Assembly: GCF_003020585.1 (NCBI RefSeq)
Contig: NZ_PXUE01000007.1
Location: 62,001 to 126,000, forward strand
From: Chryseobacterium aurantiacum
GTDB taxonomy: Bacteria > Bacteroidota > Bacteroidia > Flavobacteriales > Weeksellaceae
Direction of reading: 5' to 3'
DNA: 64,000 bases
Part shown: positions 17,121 through 25,006 of the stretch, in pieces
How the letters are laid out: each line of letters starts with the position of its first letter
How positions within the stretch are numbered: position 1 is the first letter of the stretch
Made by a program: the position numbers and the translations under genes
Notes under the pieces: model-generated
Database searches by the model: none
Told to the model about the DNA's origin: nothing
What the model saw: the letters and a program-made list of their open reading frames with translations, nothing else

Positions 17121-17168
17121 GTTTTAGCATTTTTTTATAGAGGTTGCAATCAGGTCAAATTTTTCCTC
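17121..17168 (-). ncRNA. SAM-II-like riboswitch upstream of metK
   Basis: Read on the minus strand, the element has an outer stem GAGG...CCTC, a loop with TTTGACC and GATTGCAA, and after the stem an A-rich strand ending TGCTAAAA. This order follows the SAM-II (SAM_alpha) pseudoknot aptamer as I remember it: TTTAACC, ATTGCAA between the P1 strands, then an AT-rich spacer and GCTAAAAA. It begins about 9 bases after the predicted transcription start and ends 75 bases before the metK ATG. Position in front of metK is fitting. The call rests on pattern memory; a covariance search would settle it. Confidence 0.72.
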
Positions 17169-17182
17169 GTGGTAAACGTCAG

Positions 17183-17213
17183 CAAATTTAAGCACTATTT
17201 TTGTAATACTCAA
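17183..17213 (-). promoter_or_regulatory. Promoter of metK with -33 and -7 boxes
   Basis: Minus strand: TTTTG, 20 bases, then TAAATTTG. This is a full match to the Bacteroidota promoter (TTG-N19-20-TAnnTTTG). Transcription would start near 17177, placing the riboswitch at the very 5' end of the mRNA. Confidence 0.7.
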
Positions 17214-17278
17214 AATTTTTGTTTACTAATTATAATTTTCTTTAAATTAATGATTTGTATCACTTTAAAGCCTTTCAA

Positions 17279-18229
17279 TTACTGAGGCTTTATGCTTACA
17301 AATTCTTTCGGACTTGCGTGATAATTCAGTTTAAGTTCTAAAGAATTTTTGATAGAATGTGACAATTCATCAATAATCTTCTGCTTAAAGGTTGGCTTAT
17401 AATAAATGATACTGATTTCTCTGTAAGGGAAGGGTTTTTTGAATCTGAAGACGTTCTTTTTCTGCTCTTCAGAAAGCTGGCTCAATGCCAATTCCGGAAG
17501 AATACTGATCCCTCCTACCTTATCTACCATATGTACCAAGGTTTGAATATTGGACGCCAGGAAATCTAAATTTTTAGGCTTCAGAGTATTTTCCTTAAGG
17601 TGACAGATATTTTCAAATTGATTTCTAAGACAGTTTCCTTCTTCAAGTAACCACACCTTTTCTACATTCAGATCCTCAGGGATAATGTAAGAATTCTTTT
17701 TGTTCGCTTCAGTATTGGAGCTGTAGATCATCAATTCTTCATTGAATAAGAAATCCTGATAAAACTCGTCCGCAGTATCATAAGGAGTGGAAATAATTCC
17801 CGCATCCAATTCTCCGGCTTTTAGAGCTTTAATAATATTATCTGTTGTCATTTCCTTTACATTCATCTGAATCTTCGGATTGTCTTCAAGGAATTTAAAG
17901 ATCTCCGTAGGCAGGATAAATGAGGAAACGGTAGGAATGATTCCTAAATTGATGGTTCCTCCTAAAATATTATTCAAAAGGTTGGCCTTGTTTTTCAGCT
18001 CATTGACAGATTCTATAATCACCTTGGCCTGATCAATGATCTGAAGACCTACATCTGTGGTACGGATAGGGTGGGTAGTTCTGTCAAAAACCTTTACATC
18101 CAGTTCGTCCTCAAATTTCTGTATCATGGCACTTAACGTAGGTTGGGTAATGAAGCAAGCCTGAGCTGCTTTACCAAAATGTTTATACTTATCAACAGCG
18201 ATAAGATATTCAAGTTGCTGAATGTTCAT
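17279..18229 (-). CDS. oxyR: LysR-type peroxide sensor OxyR
   Basis: The N-terminal LysR helix-turn-helix (residues 1-60, FGKAAQACFITQPTLSAMIQKFEDEL) is followed by a substrate-type regulatory domain. The segment EGNCLRNQFENIC has two cysteines, C200 and C209, in the same spacing as C199/C208 of E. coli OxyR, which form the peroxide-sensing disulfide. The gene is divergent from the catalase gene with a 133-base gap, the classic OxyR-catalase arrangement. Its own -7 box (TATCTTTG) is 20 bases before the start. Identification is strong. Confidence 0.92.
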   Translation of the reverse strand: MNIQQLEYLIAVDKYKHFGKAAQACFITQPTLSAMIQKFEDELDVKVFDRTTHPIRTTDVGLQIIDQAKVIIESVNELKNKANLLNNILGGTINLGIIPTVSSFILPTEIFKFLEDNPKIQMNVKEMTTDNIIKALKAGELDAGIISTPYDTADEFYQDFLFNEELMIYSSNTEANKKNSYIIPEDLNVEKVWLLEEGNCLRNQFENICHLKENTLKPKNLDFLASNIQTLVHMVDKVGGISILPELALSQLSEEQKKNVFRFKKPFPYREISIIYYKPTFKQKIIDELSHSIKNSLELKLNYHASPKEFVSIKPQ

Positions 18230-18249
18230 TTGATTAATATTATCTATTA

Positions 18250-18278
18250 CAAAGATATAACGTTTTTGTTATTAGCAA
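18250..18278 (-). promoter_or_regulatory. Candidate promoter of oxyR
   Basis: Minus strand: TTG at 18276-18278, 18 bases, then TATCTTTG at 18250-18257, an exact -7 match with slightly short spacing. It lies 20 bases before the oxyR start. Confidence 0.55.
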
Positions 18279-18291
18279 TTAAAAATTCAAG

Positions 18292-18299
18292 TAAATTTG
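18292..18299 (+). promoter_or_regulatory. Candidate -7 box of catalase gene
   Basis: TAAATTTG lies 63 bases before the chosen catalase start. The nearest TTG upstream is 23 bases away, longer than usual, as might be expected for an activator-dependent (OxyR) promoter. The oxyR box lies 35 bases away on the other strand. Confidence 0.5.
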
Positions 18300-18362
18300 A
18301 TATTCACTACCTTTACACTTCGATTTAGAAAAAGGAAACAATTATTCAAAATCATCAATTAT

Positions 18363-19850
18363 ATGGATTCTAAAAAATTAACGTTAAGCAACGGCGCACC
18401 TTATTTTGAGCATCAGGATTCCCAGACGGTAGGACCAAGAGGCCCGGTATTGCTGCAGGACTTTATTCTTCAGGAAAATCTTGCACATTTCGTTAGGGAA
18501 AGAATTCCTGAAAGAATTGTACATGCCAAAGGAAGCGGAGCATACGGAACCTTTACCGTAACTCATGATATCAGCCAGTACACAAAAGCTAATTTGTTTT
18601 CAAAAGTAGGAAACTCTTGCAGAATGTTTGCCCGTTTTTCTACAGTGGGCGGCGAAAAAGGAAGTGCAGATACCGCTAGAGATCCTAGAGGTTTTGCCCT
18701 AAAATTTTATACTGAAGATGGAAACTGGGATCTTGTAGGAAACAACACTCCCGTATTCTTTATTAAGGATGCTAAAAAATTTCCGGATTTTATACATACT
18801 CAAAAAAGACTTCCTAAGACCAATCTAAAAAGCGCCACTATGATGTGGGATTTCTGGAGTTTAAATCCGGAATCACTTCACCAGGTTCTTATATTAATGT
18901 CAGACAGAGGAACGCCTTATGGCTATAGACATATGCATGGCTTTGGATCTCATGCCTTTTCCATGATCAATGACAAAAATGAAAGAGTATGGGTAAAGTT
19001 CCATTTTAAGACAAAACAAGGTGTAAAAAACTTCACCGATGAAGAAGCTGTAAAAATGGCAGGAGAAAACCCGGACTTCGCACAGGAAGACCTTTGCAAC
19101 GCCATTGAAAATGGGGATTTCCCGAAATGGACCATGTACATCCAAGTGATGACTGAGGAGCAGGCAAAAGATTTCAGATGGAATCCTTTTGACGTAACCA
19201 AGGTATGGTTCCATGATGACTTCCCATTGATTGAGGTAGGAGAAATGGAGCTTAATGAAGTTCCCGTCAACTATTTTGCACACGTAGAACAATCCACATT
19301 CTCTCCAAGCAGCCTGATCAACGGAATCAGTTTCTCTCCGGATAAAATGCTTCAGGGAAGATTATTCTCTTATCCTGATGCTCACCGATACAGAGTGGGA
19401 GTAAATGCTCACCAACTGGAGGTAAACAGATGCCCTTTTGCAGTCAATAACTATCAAAGAGACGGCTATATGGCAGATTCAAGCCATTATCAGGATAAAC
19501 CAAACTATCATCCAAACAGCTTCGACGACATTCAAGCAGATTCATCTTACAAAAACTATGAGTATGAATTAGATAGCGCTCATGTTGCCAGCTACAACAG
19601 AAATGATAATGACAGTGATCATTATACTCAACCGGGACTTCTTTATTCAAAAGCAATGAATGCTGATGACAGAAACCGTTTGATCCAAAATATCATAGGA
19701 AGTATGAAAGGAATCAGCGGACCGAAAAAAGATGAGATTATTAACCGACAATTGTGTCATTTTTTCCGCGCCAACATTGAGCTTGGCATGAAAGTAGCTT
19801 CACAATTAAACGTAAATATTGATGCAAATATGATGAATCACTCCAAATAA
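18363..19850 (+). CDS. katA: Monofunctional haem catalase
   Basis: This catalase destroys hydrogen peroxide. Catalytic His54 is in RIVHAKGSGAYG, Asn127 in VGNNTPVFF, and the haem-ligand Tyr337 in RLFSYPDAHRYRVG. I chose the ATG at 18363 (495 residues); the frame stays open upstream to 18297, but those 22 residues overlap the promoter and are foreign to the family. No signal peptide is seen, so it is cytoplasmic. It faces oxyR, which probably activates it, and is closed by an A/T-rich terminator. Confidence 0.96.
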   Translation: MDSKKLTLSNGAPYFEHQDSQTVGPRGPVLLQDFILQENLAHFVRERIPERIVHAKGSGAYGTFTVTHDISQYTKANLFSKVGNSCRMFARFSTVGGEKGSADTARDPRGFALKFYTEDGNWDLVGNNTPVFFIKDAKKFPDFIHTQKRLPKTNLKSATMMWDFWSLNPESLHQVLILMSDRGTPYGYRHMHGFGSHAFSMINDKNERVWVKFHFKTKQGVKNFTDEEAVKMAGENPDFAQEDLCNAIENGDFPKWTMYIQVMTEEQAKDFRWNPFDVTKVWFHDDFPLIEVGEMELNEVPVNYFAHVEQSTFSPSSLINGISFSPDKMLQGRLFSYPDAHRYRVGVNAHQLEVNRCPFAVNNYQRDGYMADSSHYQDKPNYHPNSFDDIQADSSYKNYEYELDSAHVASYNRNDNDSDHYTQPGLLYSKAMNADDRNRLIQNIIGSMKGISGPKKDEIINRQLCHFFRANIELGMKVASQLNVNIDANMMNHSK

Positions 19851-19866
19851 TCATATTGAACAATAA

Positions 19867-19910
19867 ATAAAAAAAAAGGAAAAAAAAATAATATTTTTTC
19901 CTTTTTTTTG
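19867..19910 (+). terminator. Terminator after catalase gene
   Basis: An A/G-rich arm (AAAAAGGAAAAAAA) is followed by TAATA and a complementary T/C-rich arm ending in eight T residues, 17 bases after the katA stop. The stem is A+T-rich but long. Confidence 0.75.
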
Positions 19911-19955
19911 TAAAAAATTCATAATTTGCAAAGGATGATATTTTAAAGTGGAAAA

Positions 19956-20723
19956 ATGAGTTACGAAAATATATTATTAAAAAAGGAAGATAAATTATCT
20001 ATCATTACCATAAACAGACCTGAAAGTTTAAATGCTTTAAATGCAAAAACGATTCAGGAAATCAGTACAGCACTGGATGAGCTTAATTCAGACAATTCCT
20101 GCAGAGTAATTATCCTTACAGGAAGTGGAGAAAAATCTTTCGTAGCTGGAGCTGACATTAAAGAGTTTAGTGATTTTGGACAGGAAAAAGCTGAAGAGCT
20201 TGCCAGAAATGGACAAAACTCTCTGTTCAATAAAATTGAAAATATGTCTAAGCCTGTTATTGCAGCCGTAAACGGTTTTGCATTAGGAGGAGGTTTAGAG
20301 CTTGCTATGGCATGCCACATCAGATACGCATCGGAAAATGCAAGATTGGGGCTTCCTGAAGTAACTCTGGGATTAATTCCCGGATACGGAGGAACTCAAA
20401 GGCTTCCGAAGCTTGTAGGAAAAGGTATTGCCAACGAAATGATCTTCTCTGCCAAAATGATCCCTGCGCAAAAAGCAAAAGAGATAGGACTGGTCAATGA
20501 AGTATACCCTATTGAAGAATTATTAACCAAAACGAAAGAATTAGCGAACACTATTGCCTATAATTCACCAATGGCAATATCCAAGGCTATAAACGCCGTA
20601 AATTTATCTGACACGGATAAAGGTTTTGAAACTGAAATCAAGTATTTCGGGGAGCTTTTTGAAATGGAAGATAAAAAAGAAGGAGTAACTGCTTTCCTAG
20701 AGAAAAGAAAGCCCAACTTCTAA
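19956..20723 (+). CDS. Enoyl-CoA hydratase/isomerase (crotonase) family protein
   Basis: The 255-residue protein has the crotonase oxyanion-hole segments AGADIKEF (65-71) and NGFALGGGLELAMACHIRYAS (107-126). Two acidic residues, E115 and E135, sit where the catalytic pair of short-chain enoyl-CoA hydratases is found, and PGYGGTQRLP follows. This supports hydration of 2-enoyl-CoA in fatty acid beta-oxidation or a related degradation path. No other beta-oxidation gene is adjacent. It starts after the catalase terminator and is followed by a short A/T-rich palindrome and the dCMP deaminase gene. Confidence 0.9.
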   Translation: MSYENILLKKEDKLSIITINRPESLNALNAKTIQEISTALDELNSDNSCRVIILTGSGEKSFVAGADIKEFSDFGQEKAEELARNGQNSLFNKIENMSKPVIAAVNGFALGGGLELAMACHIRYASENARLGLPEVTLGLIPGYGGTQRLPKLVGKGIANEMIFSAKMIPAQKAKEIGLVNEVYPIEELLTKTKELANTIAYNSPMAISKAINAVNLSDTDKGFETEIKYFGELFEMEDKKEGVTAFLEKRKPNF

Positions 20724-20775
20724 TCTTTTTAAAAGATTTTAATCCAAATTATTTCGAAAAAACTAATGCTGCGGT

Positions 20776-21198
20776 ATGAATAAGTTTGATAAAGCTTATC
20801 TAAAAATGGCCCAGGAATGGGCAAAACTCTCCTACTGTAAGAGAAAACAAGTAGGGGCTCTTATCGTAAAAGATAGGATGATTATTTCAGATGGTTACAA
20901 CGGAACTCCTTCGGGATTCGAAAACTGCTGTGAAGATGGGGAGGGAAAAACGCACTGGTATGTATTACATGCAGAAGCCAACGCTATCTTAAAACTGGCG
21001 GCTTCTACACAATCAGCAAAAGGAGCAACGTTATATCTAACGCTGTCACCCTGTAAGGAATGCAGTAAGCTAATCCTACAGGCTGGTATTGCAAGACTGG
21101 TGTATATTAATGAGTATTCGGATGACGATGGGATATCGTTCCTAAGAAACCATAACATTGAAATAGAACAAATATCGGACTGTGAACTAAAAAAATAA
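20776..21198 (+). CDS. dCMP/cytidine deaminase family protein
   Basis: The zinc deaminase motif is complete: HAE (H65, E67) and PCxxC (C93, C96). Together with GYNGTPSGFENCC this fits the dCMP deaminase (ComEB-like) group, which makes dUMP for dTMP synthesis. Length 140 residues is standard. It lies 52 bases after the crotonase gene and only 6 bases before the XerD-like gene, so the three downstream genes probably share a transcript. Substrate specificity is inferred from family resemblance. Confidence 0.9.
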   Translation: MNKFDKAYLKMAQEWAKLSYCKRKQVGALIVKDRMIISDGYNGTPSGFENCCEDGEGKTHWYVLHAEANAILKLAASTQSAKGATLYLTLSPCKECSKLILQAGIARLVYINEYSDDDGISFLRNHNIEIEQISDCELKK

Positions 21199-21204
21199 GC
21201 ACAA

Positions 21205-22119
21205 ATGACTTGGGATGAAAAGATCAAAGATTTTGAAATATTTCTTCGCTTCGAAAGAAATTTTTCAGAAAACACGCTCGACGCTTACGTTCGGGACATT
21301 AAGAAACTAAAAGATTACGCAGAAGAAGATCTGGAAAACGTCGGTCCAGATTCTATCGGCTACGAAAACCTGCAGGAATACATTTTCAATCTTTCTAAGC
21401 AGAAATTCAGCGAAAGATCTCAGGCAAGATGGATATCTTCCATAAAGTCTTTCTTTAAATTTCTACTAGAGGATGAATATCGTGAAGACAACCCTGCGGC
21501 TTTACTTGAAGGCCCTAAACTGGGACTGTATCTACCTGATACTTTAAGTTTACCTGACATTAACCGAATTATTGCAGCTATTGAGGTCAATACAGATCTC
21601 GGAAAAAGAAACCAAAGTATCATTGAAGTACTATATGGTTGCGGACTCCGTGTTTCTGAACTGATTGACCTGAAGATCTCCAATATCAACTTTAAAGAGC
21701 AGTACATTAAAGTGAACGGAAAGGGAAACAAAACCCGTTTTGTTCCTTTAGCTGACTATACAGCAGAACTGTTGGAAAGTTACATTAAAGAGGTACGCTC
21801 TAAGGGTAAAATTAATAAGAAATATGAAGACACCTTATTCCTGAACAGTCGTGGTACTTCCATGTCTAGGGTAATTGTATTTCTTATCATTAAAGAACTT
21901 ACAGATAAAGCTGGGGTTAACAAAAAGATTTCACCCCATACTTTCAGACATTCTTTTGCAACTCATTTGCTGCAGAATGGAGCTGATCTTCGTTATATTC
22001 AGGAAATGCTGGGTCATTCCAGCATTACAACAACGGAAATCTATACTCACCTGAAAACAGAAGAATTAAGGGATGTTATCTTGAGTTATCACCCTAGAAA
22101 TATGAATATTACTCAATGA
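21205..22119 (+). CDS. xerD: Tyrosine recombinase XerD-like
   Basis: The N-terminal SAM-like DNA-binding domain (residues 5-95) is followed by a catalytic domain with R149 (GCGLRVSEL), H245 and R248 (HTFRHSFATHLL), H271 (LGHSS) and the nucleophile Y280 (EIYTHL). At 304 residues with no extra domains it fits the chromosomal Xer recombinases that resolve dimers at dif, not a phage or transposon integrase. No att sites or mobile genes are near. XerC rather than XerD cannot be excluded without comparison. Its last four bases overlap the Nudix gene (ATGA). Confidence 0.88.
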   Translation: MTWDEKIKDFEIFLRFERNFSENTLDAYVRDIKKLKDYAEEDLENVGPDSIGYENLQEYIFNLSKQKFSERSQARWISSIKSFFKFLLEDEYREDNPAALLEGPKLGLYLPDTLSLPDINRIIAAIEVNTDLGKRNQSIIEVLYGCGLRVSELIDLKISNINFKEQYIKVNGKGNKTRFVPLADYTAELLESYIKEVRSKGKINKKYEDTLFLNSRGTSMSRVIVFLIIKELTDKAGVNKKISPHTFRHSFATHLLQNGADLRYIQEMLGHSSITTTEIYTHLKTEELRDVILSYHPRNMNITQ

Positions 22120-22628
22120 AGCTATTGAAATATTGCCCAAGCTGTGGCAAAGAGTCCTTACATTGGGATGGCGAAAAGAAATGGAGCTGTCCTGATTGTG
22201 GTTTTTCACTTTATCATAATGTGGCAGGTGCGGTAGCAGTTGTCATCAGATGTGGAGACGAGATCTACCTTACCCGAAGAAACAGGGATCCTAAAAAAGG
22301 AAAGCTGGATTTGGCCGGAGGTTTCGTTGATCCAAATGAAAGTGCAGAAGAAACCTGCAAAAGAGAACTTTTTGAAGAACTTCAGCTTGATATTGATATT
22401 TCAAACCTGAAATACCTTACAAGTCTTCCTAATATTTACCAGTATAAGGAAATTGATTACAATACAATTGATCTCTTTTATGAGTATAATGTATCGGAAA
22501 AATTTGAGGTAAGTCTTGAACTTTCAGAGATTTCAGAAGCGGTATGGATTCCTTTAGGGGAACTTCAGCTTGAAGATATCGCCTTTGATTCTCAGAAAAA
22601 GTTTTTTGAAGGGTATCTAAAGAAATAA
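22116..22628 (+). CDS. Nudix hydrolase with N-terminal zinc ribbon
   Basis: The first 30 residues form a zinc ribbon (CPSCG, C7/C10, and CPDCG, C25/C28). A Nudix domain follows with the signature running from G69 to about residue 93 (GGFVDPNES...REL..EL). Zinc-ribbon Nudix proteins include NADH pyrophosphatases and related housecleaning enzymes; the exact substrate here is unknown. It is 170 residues long, shorter than NudC. Its start overlaps the recombinase stop by four bases, so it is translated from the same mRNA. Confidence 0.87.
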   Translation: MKLLKYCPSCGKESLHWDGEKKWSCPDCGFSLYHNVAGAVAVVIRCGDEIYLTRRNRDPKKGKLDLAGGFVDPNESAEETCKRELFEELQLDIDISNLKYLTSLPNIYQYKEIDYNTIDLFYEYNVSEKFEVSLELSEISEAVWIPLGELQLEDIAFDSQKKFFEGYLKK

Positions 22629-22641
22629 TTTTTCTAAATAT

Positions 22642-22716
22642 TCTCTCGCAGATTTTGCAAATTAAGCGGATTATTAAATCATAATCATCTGCCGAATCTG
22701 CAAAATCTGCGAGAGA
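22642..22716. repeat. 75-bp palindromic intergenic element (REP-like)
   Basis: Perfect 18-bp arms lie at 22642-22659 and 22699-22716, with a further inner repeat (GATTAT / ATAATC). The right arm is followed by seven T residues, so it also works as a terminator for the Nudix operon. Similar G+C-richer palindromes built around a CGCAGATTTTGCA core occur between genes in many Chryseobacterium and Flavobacterium genomes as I recall, so this is probably one copy of a dispersed family. Confidence 0.75.
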
Positions 22717-22726
22717 TTTTTTATAA

Positions 22727-22754
22727 TTAAAAATAGCTTTAGAAATTTCTAAAG
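22727..22754 (-). terminator. Terminator of the minus-strand haem-binding/lipoprotein operon
   Basis: On the minus strand an 18-base palindrome (CTTTAGA / TCTAAAG arms, 4-base loop, 22737-22754) is followed by CTATTTTTAAT. It directly abuts the stop codon of the haem-binding protein gene at 22755. Confidence 0.6.
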
Positions 22755-23213
22755 TTAATAAGTCTTAGATTTCAGCATTTCTTCAAAATACTGAATAAGC
22801 AGTGATCTTTCGGCTTCTGAAAGATTGGCCTCCTTATGATAAACTATATATCCCGGAAACGGCATTGTCTTATGTTTAAGGGCTTCAATAGACCTATCGA
22901 GCATATTTTCCTTAAGCTCTTTGTTGTATGTTCCCCAAATAGAAAAGTTAAGATGCTGGCGTCCTTCATTTACATGGCTTTTTACGGACCATGAAATGGG
23001 TGCAATAAAAGCATATTTAGGATAGACTGTTTCATTTGAATGACAATCATAGCATGCATTTTTAAGCAATGTACTTACTTTTTCCGGGGTCTTCTTAACC
23101 TGAACAAAATTCACCTTGGAATCAACAGCTTTATTAACTGTATCAATAGGAACAAATTGGATGATGGCAAAAGCCACAAAAACCCAGAATATTATTTTCT
23201 TTGCCGTCTTCAT
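22755..23213 (-). CDS. Haem-binding domain protein (CxxCH)
   Basis: The 152-residue protein has an N-terminal membrane segment or uncleaved signal (residues 6-22) and a single CYDCH haem motif (C54, C57, H58) followed by SNETVYPKYAFIAPISW. This is the pattern of the Haem_bd family of periplasmic c-type cytochromes. A DRSIEALKHKTMPFPGY segment holds a likely distal Met ligand. It may pass electrons or sense haem; no partner is evident. It follows the Ig-like lipoprotein gene by 4 bases and is the last gene of that operon. Confidence 0.85.
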   Translation of the reverse strand: MKTAKKIIFWVFVAFAIIQFVPIDTVNKAVDSKVNFVQVKKTPEKVSTLLKNACYDCHSNETVYPKYAFIAPISWSVKSHVNEGRQHLNFSIWGTYNKELKENMLDRSIEALKHKTMPFPGYIVYHKEANLSEAERSLLIQYFEEMLKSKTY

Positions 23214-23217
23214 AAGT

Positions 23218-24981
23218 CTACTTTACCGGAGTTATAATCTCGTTATTGGACTTGATTTCTTTTTTCGCTTCTGTTTCAGTCTTCACAGATTCTTCCTGAT
23301 TTGCAGAAAGTCCCGTAGGTGCTGTTGAAGAAGAGGTTCCTTTAGGGTTATCAAGAGTTCGGGTATCTTTCAGGTCCCAATTTTCTCGGGTTTCCCATAA
23401 AGGCCTTACCACAGCTTTTTTATAGAAAACGTAAGCATCTTCTGCAAATATTTCACTACTAAAATCTGCTTCGTCCCAATACTGGTTTTCATTATTATCT
23501 ACCAATATTCTTACGATATATTCTTCGGGTTTCAGAATGTCAAATTTTATAACATCCCCTTTGGTATATTTTTGATATACTATCTTTTCAGAAGAGTCCA
23601 GTAGCTGAATCCAATAACTGGAAGCCGGTGCATTCTGAAGTGTAAATTCCAGACTTCCAAATTGCTCTACTTTATCAAATTCAAAATCGAATCTTTTGGA
23701 TTGTGTATTTTTATTATAGAAAGAAGAAACAGTCTCTTTTGGAATGGTAAGCTGGTATTTTTTTCCACTGACAAAGTCTGACTTCACGATAATCTGATAG
23801 GGATTAGTCTTTGATATTGCAGCTGTAAATTCCTGCGTTGTCAAACTATCACTTTTCAATACCCATTTTGATGGATCAATTTTATCAACAATGTATGTAG
23901 AGGCAATTTTAAAGTCAGATTTTGGAGCTAGTGAACCACCGCCGTTATCACTGACAATATCCATCGCATTCTTCTTATTATATTTGTAGAATACGGAAAC
24001 TGTATCCTGCTTACTGCCTATATCATAGCTAAACTCTAGCTTCTCATTGGACTCTTGTCCAACATTATCTTTAACAGCATCAAACCAAATTCTTACAGAA
24101 TCAGATTTAGGACGATGAGTTACTTTTATATCCTTAAGTTTAGCCGTGACAGACTGAACTTTTACTTCTTCCGGATGTCCCTCAAATGTCATAAGAATTC
24201 CACCACCAATTTCTTTCATTTCTGAATATTTCAAAGGCTTCTTGGATGGATAGACTTTTAGATTTAAACCGGAAATGGATTTTTCAACATTTATAATTTC
24301 CTTATTAAATCCTATTTTTTCTTTTCCAGGATCATACAATGAGTTTCCATTTTCATCATCAAAAGCAATCATTTTATATTTTCCGGGAGAAAGGTAATTC
24401 ATTTCATAATACCCATCATCATCCACTTTTGTGATGTAATAAGGTTTTTGTTTATAGTTCATGGTATCTTTTACCTGATACAGCCCTACAACCAATTTAT
24501 TTTCATTGTTACCCGATTTCTTTTTGATTTCCAAGGCATCTTTTATCTCACCGCTGATATACAAATCATCCAGCTTATCTCCTGTAGAGAAAGCAAAATT
24601 GAAATAACGCAGAATATTAGTCTCGTTATTATCTACAATTGAATTCCCAAAGTTGAAATTATAGGTTGTATTTGCCTGAAGGGTGTCTGTCCATTGGATC
24701 AGAACGAATTTATTTGCAATATTGGACGGAAGAATTCGCTTGATATTTTTGATTGGCGGAGAAATGATCAGGTTTTTATTGATATCCTTTAATGTAATAT
24801 ATTCATCAAAATCCAGACGGAGTTCGTGGATATCTCTTTTCACATTGATTCTCGTGGTATCAATATTTGAACTTAAAAATCTTGGAGCCAACGTATCTTT
24901 AGGTCCTCCAATTGGAGACCCAACTCTTGCACAAGAGTGTACAAGAAAACTGATAACAAATAATAAAAGAAACCTTTTCAT
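23218..24981 (-). CDS. Ig-like domain lipoprotein (Big_5 type)
   Basis: I chose the ATG at 24981 (587 residues): it gives a short lipoprotein signal with lipobox VHSC (Cys 17), while the longer frame starts with TTG. The mature start RVGSPIGGPKDTLAP and the LDFDEYITLKDINKNLIISPP block are typical of Bacteroidota outer-membrane-linked proteins with SbsA-type Ig-like folds. A prealbumin-like stretch follows (YYEMNYLSPGKYKMIAFDDENGN). The tail is Ser/Thr/Glu/Lys-rich. Probably outer-membrane anchored; function unknown. It lies between the serine hydrolase (25 bases upstream) and the haem-binding gene (4 bases downstream). Confidence 0.82.
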   Translation of the reverse strand: MKRFLLLFVISFLVHSCARVGSPIGGPKDTLAPRFLSSNIDTTRINVKRDIHELRLDFDEYITLKDINKNLIISPPIKNIKRILPSNIANKFVLIQWTDTLQANTTYNFNFGNSIVDNNETNILRYFNFAFSTGDKLDDLYISGEIKDALEIKKKSGNNENKLVVGLYQVKDTMNYKQKPYYITKVDDDGYYEMNYLSPGKYKMIAFDDENGNSLYDPGKEKIGFNKEIINVEKSISGLNLKVYPSKKPLKYSEMKEIGGGILMTFEGHPEEVKVQSVTAKLKDIKVTHRPKSDSVRIWFDAVKDNVGQESNEKLEFSYDIGSKQDTVSVFYKYNKKNAMDIVSDNGGGSLAPKSDFKIASTYIVDKIDPSKWVLKSDSLTTQEFTAAISKTNPYQIIVKSDFVSGKKYQLTIPKETVSSFYNKNTQSKRFDFEFDKVEQFGSLEFTLQNAPASSYWIQLLDSSEKIVYQKYTKGDVIKFDILKPEEYIVRILVDNNENQYWDEADFSSEIFAEDAYVFYKKAVVRPLWETRENWDLKDTRTLDNPKGTSSSTAPTGLSANQEESVKTETEAKKEIKSNNEIITPVK

Positions 24982-25006
24982 GAAAATGTTTAAGCAAAAG
25001 TAAACA

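Noticed and set aside
21205..22119. The tyrosine recombinase as a sign of a mobile element.
   Set aside because: Size and motifs fit housekeeping XerC/XerD, the gene overlaps a Nudix gene, and no att repeats, tRNA or phage genes are near.
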